64,000 nt of DNA from Sycobia sp. Sy_11 (lineage: Eukaryota > Arthropoda > Insecta > Hymenoptera > Epichrysomallidae). The notes under the pieces were generated by a model that made no database searches, was not told the origin of the DNA, and saw only the letters and a list, made by a program, of their open reading frames with translations. The stretch is from positions 685,501 to 749,500 of the forward strand of contig JACCIC010000228.1 of NCBI GenBank assembly GCA_018907035.1, written 5' to 3'. This document shows positions 47,040 to 56,189 of the stretch, in pieces; position 1 is the stretch's first letter, and each line of letters starts with the position of its first letter. Made by a program: the position numbers and the translations under genes.

Positions 47040-47438
47040 AGCACCTGTGCGCTCAAACAATACTACCCAACTGACAGAAATCCTAGGCGAGTTAATTCCA
47101 TCGGAACCACAATTATAAGGACCATACCATGTGTTAATGTTTGATTCAGCGAAGAACGCGCCCTTACTTTTATGGTAGACAGTGGATCAGAAGTCAATAC
47201 CATTAGAAGAAGCGTAATACCAAAGGGAGCCTACATAGATAAAAGTAAAATATACACCCTTATCGGTGTAGGAAATACTAAGGAAGTTACGCTGGGGGTT
47301 GTATATTTCAAGATCGCTGGTCAACCAGCCGAATTCTTAATCACTCCAGATGATTCCCCAATCCCATTCGACGGAATAATAGGTTCAGAATACTTGTTAG
47401 ACAACAACGCAAGAATTGATTTTAGAGAAAAAAACTGA
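47040..47438 (+). pseudogene. provirus first retropepsin domain (PR1)
   Basis: In another -1 frame, after an in-frame TGA at 47142-47144, comes TFMVDSGSEVNTI with the aspartic-protease triad DSG (about 47172-47183). It continues through a flap-like middle (LIGVGNTKEVTLGVVYFKIAG) and the C-terminal signature PDDSPIPFDGIIGSEYL. The length, about 100 residues, is that of one retropepsin monomer. The frame ends GAA AAA AAC TGA at 47427-47438. Retropepsins cut Gag and Pol after assembly and normally work as homodimers. Confidence 0.85.
47429..47435 (+). promoter_or_regulatory. candidate -1 ribosomal frameshift site A AAA AAC
   Basis: The heptamer A AAA AAC is in exact register with the PR1 frame (AAA AAC are its last two codons) and is followed at once by TGA. 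The -1 frame that follows is open and encodes the second protease domain. This is the classic heptamer used by retroviral gag-pro junctions. A one-base indel in the A-run would give the same picture. No downstream pseudoknot was evaluated. Confidence 0.5.
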
Positions 47439-48028
47439 TCATAGGCGACCAAACAATAGAATTAAGTTTAGGCAACCAATGTTTACAGAAACCTGAAATC
47501 GTCATTAATATACAAATCGAAAAGGACAAGGAATTACTTCCGACATTAACTACCAGGAATCCGAACGGAGGAGTCTGTAGATTCCTAATTGATACGGGAT
47601 CGGATGGAGACCTAGTAAAAAAGGGAACGATACCGACACAATTTGAAATCGATGAAACACAAATGGCATATTTAACGGGCTTGGGCGAACAACAATTTTC
47701 GACGTTAGGAACCGTAAAAATTAAAGTAACGGGCGGGATTTCATATTTCCATGTGATACCCGACGATTTTCCAATTCCATACTCCGGTATCCTAGGAGCC
47801 CGCTATTTGAACGACGCCTACGTAATAATAAATTACGAAACTAAACAATTGGAGTTACCTACATCAAAGCAACCCATTGAATTTATTTCTCCCTCAAAAT
47901 TACTTGAGGCACAAGAACGAAATTCGAAAGGAAAAGGAACCGAAATCTTGCCGGATTCAGTATACGCGAATGCCTCAACTGACGATCAGAGCAGCGACAA
48001 CGAAGTCAACTACGATGATCAGGAATAA
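47436..48028 (+). pseudogene. provirus second retropepsin domain (PR2)
   Basis: Directly after the slip site, the -1 frame reads LIIGDQTIELSLG, a ~40-residue linker, then RFLIDTGSDGDLVKK (catalytic DTG, about 47591), YLTGLGEQQFSTLGTVKIKV, and PDDFPIPYSGILGARYL. The order and spacing of DTG, LGTV, PDDxPIP and GILG repeat those of PR1, so the domain arose by tandem duplication. After it comes a low-complexity acidic tail and an in-frame TAA (48026-48028) before RT. Two linked monomers would form a pepsin-like single-chain enzyme; that is inference. Confidence 0.85.
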
Positions 48029-49720
48029 AACGAACCAACGTCATATATCGGTGATGAAACCGATTGGTTCCTAGACCTTTATTACGACGACGAGAGTATG
48101 GCTACCAAGACTTTATATACACTTACGCAAGAAAATGCATCGGAGGATCAGGACATGGATCCCCAGGATGAATCAGACTCAGAAACTACAGGATCCCCAG
48201 TAAAACACCTAATGTGTACACGAACCTCCTCCATACGTGACCTAGTTCGTACTGAACACATTAATACTATAGAAAAGGAATACGTACAGACATTGGTTGA
48301 AAAAAATCGTGACGTCTTTTTCTTGCCTGGAGATTCATTACCGGGTACAGACATTGTCATGCATAGAATAAAAACATGTGACGACGATCCCATTAATACC
48401 AAACAGTATAAATTCCCCCATGCGTTAAAGGGCGAAATCAATAAACAGGGCAATGATCTATTAGCCACCGGAGTAATAAGAGATTCAAATTCCCCCTGGA
48501 ATAGTCCTTTATGGATCGTTCCTAAACGAGCAGATTCTGAAGGCCGCCCTAGATGGCGTATGGTTCTCGATTTCCGAGCCCTTAATGATAAAACTATAAG
48601 TGACGCCTACCCTTTATCTAATATAACTGAAATATTCGATCAAGTAGGTGGAGCAAAATTTTACACGGTGCTAGATCTTGCGTCAGGATTTCATCAAATC
48701 AAAATGGATCCGAGAGATGCCCATAAAACTGCATTCAGCACACCATTCGGCCATTACGAGTTCGTTAGGATGCCTTTCGGACTCAAAAATACACCTGCGA
48801 CATTTCAAAGGCTAATGGACAGCCTTCTAAAAGGATTACAAGGTATTAAACTCTTTGTATACTTGGATGACATCGTCATATATGCCAATACATTAGAAGA
48901 ACATGATGAAAAGATGAACATATTATTAGACAGACTCAGACGAGCCGGATTAAAATTGCAATTTGATAAATGCGAGTTCTTAAAGAGAGAAGTCAACTAT
49001 TTAGGACACCGACTAAGCGAAAAGTGGCTCAGTCCAGACCCAAAAAAGGTAGAGGCTGTAAAAGGCTTCCCCCATCCCAAAAACGTGAAGAACGTTAGAC
49101 AATTTCTTGGTCTAGCTGGATATTATCGCCGATTCATAGACAATTTCGGTGCGATATCAAAGCCACTGACTAAGCTTTTGCAAAAGGATACTGCATTCCA
49201 ATGGTCAGATAAGACGGAAAATGCTTTCCAGACACTAAAAGAAATACTGTGTAACGCACCCTTATTACAGTTTCCCGATTTCACGCGAACATTTAACATA
49301 ACTACAGACGCATCAGGTTACGCTGTAGGAGGCGTTTTGTCACAAGGAGAAGTTGGAAAAGATAGGCCTATCGCATACACTTCGCGCGTGCTACGCGATG
49401 CGGAATTAAAATATGAAGTATACGAAAAAGAAGCATTAGCCATACTAGACTGTGTAAAAGCATTCTGATCATATGTTTATGGTAGGAAAATCACGATCAT
49501 AACGGACCATCAAGCACTCGTATGGTTCAAAACGGCCGATTTAAACACTTGTGTACAGAAATGGCGCTTTAAGCTATCCGAATACGACTATACAGTCCTG
49601 TACAAACCAGGGAAGCTTAATTTAAACGCAGACGCTTTATCTCGCAATCCACCAAATATAATAGCAACAAACGTTGTCACACGTTCCGGTCGTATTCACG
49701 AAACCATTCCGCCTCCTGCA
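48029..49720 (+). pseudogene. pol: provirus RT and RNase H
   Basis: Same frame as PR2. The long frame 48098-49468 contains the RT: RWRMVLDFRALNDKT, YTVLDLASGFHQIKM (motif A), FVRMPFGLKNTPATFQRLM, the active site FVYLDDIVIYA (YLDD at 48860-48871), NYLGH and FLGLAGYYRRFI. RNase H begins TDASGYAVGGVLSQ. A TGA at 49466-49468 interrupts just before SYVYGRK, and TDHQALVWF and NLNADALSRNP follow in frame. RT motifs are intact; the stop and upstream breaks disable expression. RT copies element RNA into DNA. Confidence 0.9.
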
Positions 49721-49960
49721 AACAAGCTAAAGCCTAGCACACAAACTAAACAAAATCCTGCAGAAGAAACATCCCCACGAAAAAGAGGGAGACCCAAGAA
49801 AACGATTAAAGAAAACACACGACTAGAACCTCAAGTCAAAGAGAATAGGAAACCTACCTCCAGTAAACGGCCCACGCGGAAGGTTAAACAAACCACGCCA
49901 AACTATGCTGAGAGCGAACTGGAAGAGGAAGAATTTGAAGCTGAACCAGCGGCCCTTCCA
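49721..49960 (+). pseudogene. provirus Pol linker with AT-hook motif
   Basis: Between RNase H and the next domain lies a basic, Pro/Lys/Thr-rich linker containing PRKRGRPKK (49775-49801), the canonical AT-hook core (RGRP flanked by basic residues). Acidic runs follow (SELEEEEFEAE). The second copy of this family keeps the same PRKRGRPKK at 57268-57294. AT-hooks bind the minor groove of AT-rich DNA; a role in choosing insertion sites is inference. Confidence 0.75.
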
Positions 49961-50098
49961 CAACTTCCGGTGCCACCAGACAGAGACACAGACACTAATT
50001 CGATTTCCTCCCTGGAATCAGAGGAATCAGCCTTTTCCGACGAAGAGGAAATAAGAAACAAAGAGCAACCCAGATATAATCCATTAATCGAAACCAAG

Positions 50099-50482
50099 GA
50101 ATCACTATGCCATCGAAAGGACAATATAATCCTTTTTGTCGATTGTAACGGAAACCCGTGCGGTAACGGGACTAAAAACGTCATAGAACTACATAAATTA
50201 AAAGCAAACGCGATGGAAATTTGCGAAGTTCAACAAATAAAAGGAAAAAAATGCAAAAATTACTTTCTGTTGTGTATCAAAAGCGAGCAACCTGACTCAT
50301 TAAAGGCCATAGAAGGAAACATTTACAAAACCCTTGCTACGCTGAATCAGATGTTGTCTAAGACAGAAGAAACAATCATAAGTATCGCAAAAGAAAAGGC
50401 AATAGAAAATTTGGAGTGGTCGCACATACACGAACAATTACGAATAGCATTCAAGAACTCACACGTGAAAATCATAGTTTGT
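50099..50482 (+). pseudogene. macro-domain-like module within Pol
   Basis: Between AT-hook linker and integrase zinc site. The N-terminal strand and glycine-rich loop read KDNIILFVDCNGNPCGNGTK. The middle has EVQQIKGKKCKNYFLLCIK, and the end reads IISIAKEKAIENLEWSHIHE then IAFKNSHVKIIVCT. The end follows the macro-domain pattern of the OARD1/TARG1 group: s-(I/M)-P-x-x-x-G-L-D-x-L-x-W, helix, F, then a strand. The Leu-Asp before the Trp box is replaced by E-N, so hydrolase activity is doubtful. ADP-ribose binding is unproven. The call is by pattern only. Confidence 0.55.
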
Positions 50483-51561
50483 ACCGACGCCCTAAAATAC
50501 GTACCACAGGAAAAAAGAGACGAAGTATTTTCTGAATTACATAAATCTCCTATAGGTGGACATAGAGGTGTATCCAAAACCTATAATAGAATAAAACAGA
50601 AATACTTTTGGGAAAACTTGAAGGACGACGTCCAACGTAGAATACAACAGTGCTTGGATTGCCAATTAAAAAAATTGGTCCGGTTGAAAACCAAACAACC
50701 TATGATAATTACGGATACGCCCGGTGTGCCTTTACAAAAGATAGCGTTAGACGTCGTAGGACCGTTGAAACGCACAAGAAACGGAAACGAATACATTCTC
50801 ACCATTCAAGATCAGTTCACAAAGTTCTGTATAGGAATACCACTGAAGGATACCCTGTCTACAACAATCGCTGACGCTTTCATAAAAAGATTCATTTGCA
50901 TATTCGGGACACCAAAAATAATCCTTACAAACCAAGGCACTAATTTCCTAAGTAGCCTGATGACACGGATTGCCAAATGTTTCAAAATTAAAAAATTGCG
51001 CACTACAGCCTTCCACCCACAATCGAATGGTTCTTTAGAACGATCAGACCACGCTTTGGGGGAGTATCTAAAACAGTATACGACTAAAGACGAGGAATGG
51101 GATAATTCGATTGATTTGGCAATGCTGAACTACAATACCTGTGTTCAAGAAAGTACGAAACACACCCCTTATGAGCTCGTATTCGGTCGACTAGCAAGAC
51201 TACCCTCAACTGACCCTTTAAGAGAAGCAGACTTACTCCCAACATATAAAGGCTATTTAATTGATTTGGTAACACGGTTGAATGGTCTACAAAAAATTAC
51301 AGTCGAGTGTCTAGTTTCGTCCAAACTGAAATCTAAAAAGTATTATGATCAAAAATTAAACCCTAAAAACTTTAAACTAGGCGACTATGTATTCCTATTA
51401 TCCGGTCCGAAACCCGGTAAATTTAATAATCATTACTCCGGGCCACATAAAATATTAGAAATCCTAACTAAAAATAACATACGGATTCAAATAAATAAAG
51501 GTAGTAAAATTGTACACGCGAACAGACTTAGAATATCGCACATTAATCGAGAGTCATCAAT

Positions 51562-51580
51562 AAAAAAAAGGGGGGGGGGG
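51562..51580 (+). promoter_or_regulatory. polypurine tract at the end of pol
   Basis: Eight A followed by eleven G, overlapping the last codons of Pol and upstream of env. The second copy has a shorter purine run (aaaaggaaaaaggggaaaac, about 58985-59004) at the same place. It could be an internal priming site for plus-strand DNA. The usual site is directly before the 3' LTR, so this is tentative. Confidence 0.35.
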
Positions 51581-51739
51581 AAACTTTAGAAACTAATCCG
51601 TGCTCAAAATTACATAGCATAACCAATAATTTCATCAATTTACTTTCACCAACTTCATTATCTTACGACCTACTTCTATTCTTAAATACTATTTTTAAGG
51701 TAATCGAGATAAGGAAACCTTTTTTTAAACATGGAAGCT

Positions 51740-51758
51740 AATTTTATTTTTGTTACAG
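51740..51758 (+). promoter_or_regulatory. env splice acceptor
   Basis: ttttatttttgttacag lies 49 bases before the env ATG. The second copy has ttatttttgttacag six bases before its env ATG (59187-59201). A polypyrimidine stretch ending in CAG at the same position in two diverged copies indicates that env was expressed from a spliced subgenomic RNA, as in insect errantiviruses. Confidence 0.7.
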
Positions 51759-51806
51759 AGAAGGGAAATCAAAAAAAAAAAATAAAGGAAAACATATTTT
51801 ATAAAA

Positions 51807-53681
51807 ATGTTATTGATAATGGTATATCTGTTATCACTTACCCAAACAGCGACAGCAATTATTGGCTATGATTGTGGGTCACCGTACACTAACATCACTA
51901 CGGTAGCACTCACGGAAGTCGGAGAATGTTCCGTTCCAGATAATGAAGTTAACATCACACACAAATATGTCCAACTATTACAAATTAATAAATATACCGA
52001 ATTTAAGGTATACCAATGTAAAATTCAAATGGAAAGAACGATTTTCTATTGCGGCTCTTTTTCACACATATCACTTGTAAGTGGGAGTAGAGCCCAATAC
52101 ATACGCGAAATAGGACAGACTAGCTGCGAAAACGTGCACGCGACAGGCACATTATCAATAGGTAATCGCATAATCACGGACTTAAAGGTAAATCGAACCT
52201 CTTCCCATAGTTTAACGTTAGCTGGCAATGTCAATACTGACGGCAAATGTGACGGCGCTGGTTATAGCGACCCCTATGGATCATGGGATTCCGTAGTTGT
52301 GCAGGCCCTAGCGACAATAACGCTCATCGATGGCTTGGGCAACGTAGATTTGGACAGTAATGTAATCCGTCTCAAATCTGGAACGGTATGCCCATTTTCT
52401 GGCGGACACTGTATCGATCAGGAGGGAGGGTACACGTTTTGGAGTCCGATTCCTAACGATGCTTGTAAATTTAATAGATTTAGTATTTTGTATGAAGGAC
52501 TCGCACGGAAAATAAGTGATCCTGAATTCGAAGAGAATGAAGTTGTGTACTCCCTCTCCTCTCGCGACGTGACATTTGCTCTTACCAGTAAAGAGCATGA
52601 ATACATCTGCGGTTACAAAATAATAAGGACGGAACACCCCAAACTCGTAATCTTTGAAACAGTCAGAGGACAAACATTTGTAAAAACACAGAAAACCAAC
52701 ACCGCAGACTTAGATTTATTCACCTATGTAAATTCGAAATTTGTATACGTGGAGAAATATATACGCAACCAAGTGAAAAAATTATACCACGATGTAGTTT
52801 TACAGCGTTGTAACATAGAAAGACAAACTATTAAAAACGCTCTTGCTATCGCGACTCAAGCTCCCGACGAGTTCGCGTATAATCTCATGAAAGGCCCCGG
52901 TTATATGGCGGTTCTAGCTGGAGAAGTTATCCACCTGGTGAAGTGTATACCAGTGGAAGTAAAAGTACATAATAGTTCCAATTGTTATACAGAACTACCA
53001 GTCTTAAAAGGGAATACCACACTTTAAATGACTCCTAGGACACACATCCTCAAAAGCAAGGGTACCATAGTTACATGCAACCCCACTCTTCCGGCAGCAT
53101 ACCAAATAGGCAATCAATGGTACCAAATATTGCTTAAACCTATAGCAGGAACCAGTCCCGCCATCCTAAAACCACATTCCGAACCTACTTGGAAATACAC
53201 AAGTCCTCAAGATCTTGCCACGGATGGAATTTACACTCAGGAAGACCTAGAAAGACTTCTGGAATCCATCATGTTCCCAGTCGAAAAGGCAGCATTCCTC
53301 AATGATGTGGCGAGGGAAATCAATGGACATGCAATAGAAGAAGAAGAAGGAACCATGGAGAAACTACTGAATAAAAACGCGGTAGAGAAGCTAGTAGAAT
53401 CCACATGGGGAAGAGTATGGCAAAAACTCGTCTCCTTCGGAACCACTAGTGCTGGCATTATTGGAATCTTATTCATAATCCAAGCAATCAAAATGTTAAT
53501 TAGCGTTTTCATAAATGGTTACGCGCTTCACCAAGTTTATGGATTGTCACTTTATCTACTTGGAGCAGTATGGACTGGCCTTACGCGCCTATTGATATCA
53601 AAGAAAAATCATGAAAGGGCAAATAACCAACAATTGGATGTCGAAGCCGCACACCCACTCGACCCTATGCCATCATCATAA
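51807..53681 (+). pseudogene. env: provirus envelope glycoprotein (chuvirus-type candidate), one stop
   Basis: The ATG at 51807 starts a hydrophobic signal peptide (MLLIMVYLLSLTQTATA). A Cys-rich ectodomain follows, with YDCGSPYTNIT, several Asn-x-Ser/Thr sites and paired cysteines (YQCK, FYCGS, CDGAGYSDPYG, CPFSGGHC). An in-frame TAA at 53025-53027 splits 406 from 217 codons of the same frame. The second part ends with a hydrophobic membrane segment (GIIGILFIIQAIKMLISVF) and a short basic tail. I see no furin-type site or F-protein pattern. The ectodomain start resembles arthropod chuvirus glycoproteins. Such proteins mediate cell entry; this copy is interrupted. Confidence 0.75.
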
Positions 53682-53896
53682 ACCGAAAATAAACCGCGTG
53701 GTTTCTTTGAAATAAATACATAGAACGACGTCGAGATATTGAGAAACCATAGCAAGAATAATACCTTCTCATAACATATACTATATATTTCCTCTCACTT
53801 GAATGCCTACATATTTTTCCATGTCAACCACGTACTTGTAACCAACTGAGGCAGAACGGTTTTTTCGTACCTCAACCACCGTTTTCACGCTGGGGG
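53682..53896 (+). other. 3' untranslated region between env and LTR
   Basis: AT-rich with an AATAAA near 53712. It ends in gctgggggTGTTAC, a short G-run directly before the presumed LTR start (53897), a weak polypurine tract. Confidence 0.45.
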
Positions 53897-54471
53897 TGTT
53901 ACGTCGCCATGAAAAACAAAAAAAAAAAAGAAAAAGAAAATATTTAAAAGCCGAGCCGGGCCCGGTGCAGCAGCTTTCGATATCGCGGATCTGCGCGGCG
54001 AAGCACGGTTTTGTCGAACTCATACGGAAATAAAATTTTTTCCATGAGACACCGCTAAGCATCGACGAGCCGAGCCGCGTCATCCTGCTCTTTTCAGGCG
54101 CAATACCTGGCACGGCTACCGACATTCGTACCTCCGAGATGTGCCCTTATCTCCCCCACATATTTTCAGACCGAGTCAACAGATTAGATAAGGTTCCAAC
54201 GAACTTTCTCTCATCTTTTAACTCCCAAACAAAAAGTACAGAGTAAAATAAAAATTCAAAACTCGAAATTATACAATTTAAATTATACGTGCCCTGTGAA
54301 TAAACAAAAGTAACAGGAATATGATAAATAAATACACGTATATACAAACTAAATATATACATGTATGAGTATATATATACGTATGTGTGTATATATATGT
54401 ATAAAGGATAAAAATACATATGTAGTAAAATTATGTTATAAATCATTCTAGATATTATACATAATTTTACG

Positions 54472-54527
<56 letters not shown>
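53897..54527 (+). mobile_element. probable 3' LTR part of the provirus
   Basis: Begins TGTTACGTCGCC after a G-run. From 53991 on it is nearly identical to 42171-42660. The first ~95 bases are unique to this copy. It ends in, or continues beyond, a TA run. The 3' boundary was not determined because the two copies diverge there. Confidence 0.6.
54478..54527. repeat. (TA)n microsatellite
   Basis: TA run at the divergence point of the direct repeats. Confidence 0.9.
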
Positions 54528-54532
<5 letters not shown>

Positions 54533-54668
54533 TTATCATAAGTAAAGCAATATACAGAAATACGTATATTCAAATTTTAAAATAAATAATTATATTACTG
54601 CATAAAAATATTATTATATACATATATACTACTAACACAGATATATATATATTTTACATATATGCATA

Positions 54669-54673
<5 letters not shown>

Positions 54674-54732
<59 letters not shown>
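54674..54732. repeat. (TA)n microsatellite
   Basis: Pure TA run of about 58 bases. Confidence 0.9.
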
Positions 54733-54737
<5 letters not shown>

Positions 54738-55053
54738 AATGAAGCAATAAAATAAATATATACCATGAATAAAACATTCAATAACAAATGTACGATCAAG
54801 GAAATAGTATTAAACAAATGTACAAACCAGAGTAATCTTGTTGAAAAAGAGTTTATACAAATAAGAGAAATATTGTAAAATTATTAACTAAAAATGTAAG
54901 TTTTAATACAACTAATGCCATCTGTGAGAGAGAGAGAGAGAGATGCCATGCTCATCAGTCCCAGCAATGGCAGCGGGAAACACAAGCCCCCGAATTTTCC
55001 GGGCCAATCATAGGAGAGGAAACTCGGAGCAATAGAGATGTCCACGCTTCCCC

Positions 55054-55081
55054 TATAAAAAAGCAGGTTTTCATGCTCAGT
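55054..55081 (+). promoter_or_regulatory. TATA box and TCAGT initiator
   Basis: tataaaaaag at 55054 is followed by tcagt at 55077-55081, its A 25 bases from the TATA start. This is the normal arthropod core-promoter spacing. It supports an LTR promoter in copy Y. Confidence 0.5.
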
Positions 55082-55769
55082 ATTCATTCTGTTCTATTCA
55101 AGTCACCTTCTACTCCTAAGTCCTTTTCTACCTCCCTACACCACGCACCACACTCTTCACACCAGTCCAATTCCAATACAAAAAAAACCCAACACCACCA
55201 ACAACAACAGCAAAGCAGCAGCCAAGGAAGGAAGCAGCGAACACTCTCTCTCTCTTTCTCTCCAGTGAATTGAAAATGAGTACCTGCGTCAATTGAAAAA
55301 TAAAAGTGAGTAAGAAAATTTTAACATTCAATTATTTTAAAATTCATTTCTTTTCCTTCACTCATTTATGCATTTATCTTTTTATATTTATATTTTTATA
55401 TTTACATTTCTATCATTTATAACCCTACCGGGGAAGTGATTGGGTCCCCCTTGCAAAAGGCTGGGACTATACAAGCCCCAATTCCTCTCCCTTACATTTG
55501 TCTAGATTTTCACAGTAGTAGGGAAAGGTTAGATTGGTAGGCCGAGGTGGATAAGGGCGTCTTCTTGTAAGAGAAGGAGTCCATATCCTCGAGAAGTTCC
55601 TTGGCCTCCATCTACTAATCGATAAAAACTAGGGCTCCATCGCTTAGCTGATATATATGTTCTTATTATATACCAATTAAACGTCAGGATAGAAGGATCC
55701 AGAGCTCGTGGAGGCAACTCCAGGCTCAAAAGGCCAAGTATAGTGAGGCATACTTGTCTGTATACATAC

Positions 55770-55814
<45 letters not shown>
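55770..55814. repeat. (TA)n microsatellite
   Basis: TA run followed by (GT)n-like sequence. Confidence 0.9.
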
Positions 55815-55816
<2 letters not shown>

Positions 55817-55900
55817 TGTGTGTGTACATATAGGTGTGCTTCACGAAAGCTCATGTGTACGGAAGGGTGAGTAAACCCAGACGTCACAAAAGGGAAAGAA

Positions 55901-56189
55901 ATTTCTAATAAGATTTATATTGAAGTAATTAAAAATAAAAAATATATATATAAGAAACATATAAATCAAAAATAAAAATATATATATATATATTATTAAT
56001 TAACAAAGAAATAAATAGAAGTTCTCATTACGAATAAGAACGCACCGGAAATTAATACGTAACAAATAATAAATAATTAATAAATAATAATAATTATTGA
56101 ATAAATAAAGAAATAATAATAACAATATATGTATTAATTAATAATAATTAATAAATAGAACAATTATAATTAAAAATGATTATATAACT
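55901..56189. other. AT-rich spacer
   Basis: A/T-only words with no gene. The provirus-family sequence begins abruptly at about 56190, so this marks a truncation boundary. Confidence 0.5.

Larger units (their letters stand above)
49970..51589 (+). pseudogene. pol: provirus Pol C-terminal half: macro-like domain and integrase
   Basis: In frame with RT (540 codons; the true start lies upstream in Pol). Residues ~44-171 look like a macro domain (see separate entry). The integrase follows: HHCC zinc site H191, H198, C228, C231 (HKSPIGGH ... CLDC). The core has D261 (ALDVVGPL), N321 (ILTNQGTNF) and E357 (NGSLERSDH), 35 residues separating the last two. The second catalytic Asp is thus Asn. A C-terminal SH3-like part (LGDYVFLLSGPKPGKF) ends near 51520. 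Frame intact to the stop after a G-run. Confidence 0.9.
54905..55900 (+). mobile_element. LTR-like dispersed repeat, copy Y
   Basis: Shares ordered blocks with copy X (36560-37530; listed there). It contains a promoter-like TATA and initiator (55054-55081), a CT block before tgaaaaataaaagtgag, and a TA microsatellite near its end. There is no coding capacity. It lies between the provirus and the second provirus copy, which starts abruptly at about 56190. LTR or TRIM identity is inferred from layout. Confidence 0.55.

Noticed and set aside
51807..53681. Classical errantivirus F-like envelope
   Set aside because: No furin-type cleavage site or F-protein fusion-peptide pattern, and the N-terminal ectodomain looks different.
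54147..54817. Ile/Tyr-repeat frames of 60-130 codons
   Set aside because: Translations of TA microsatellites and AT-rich flanks.
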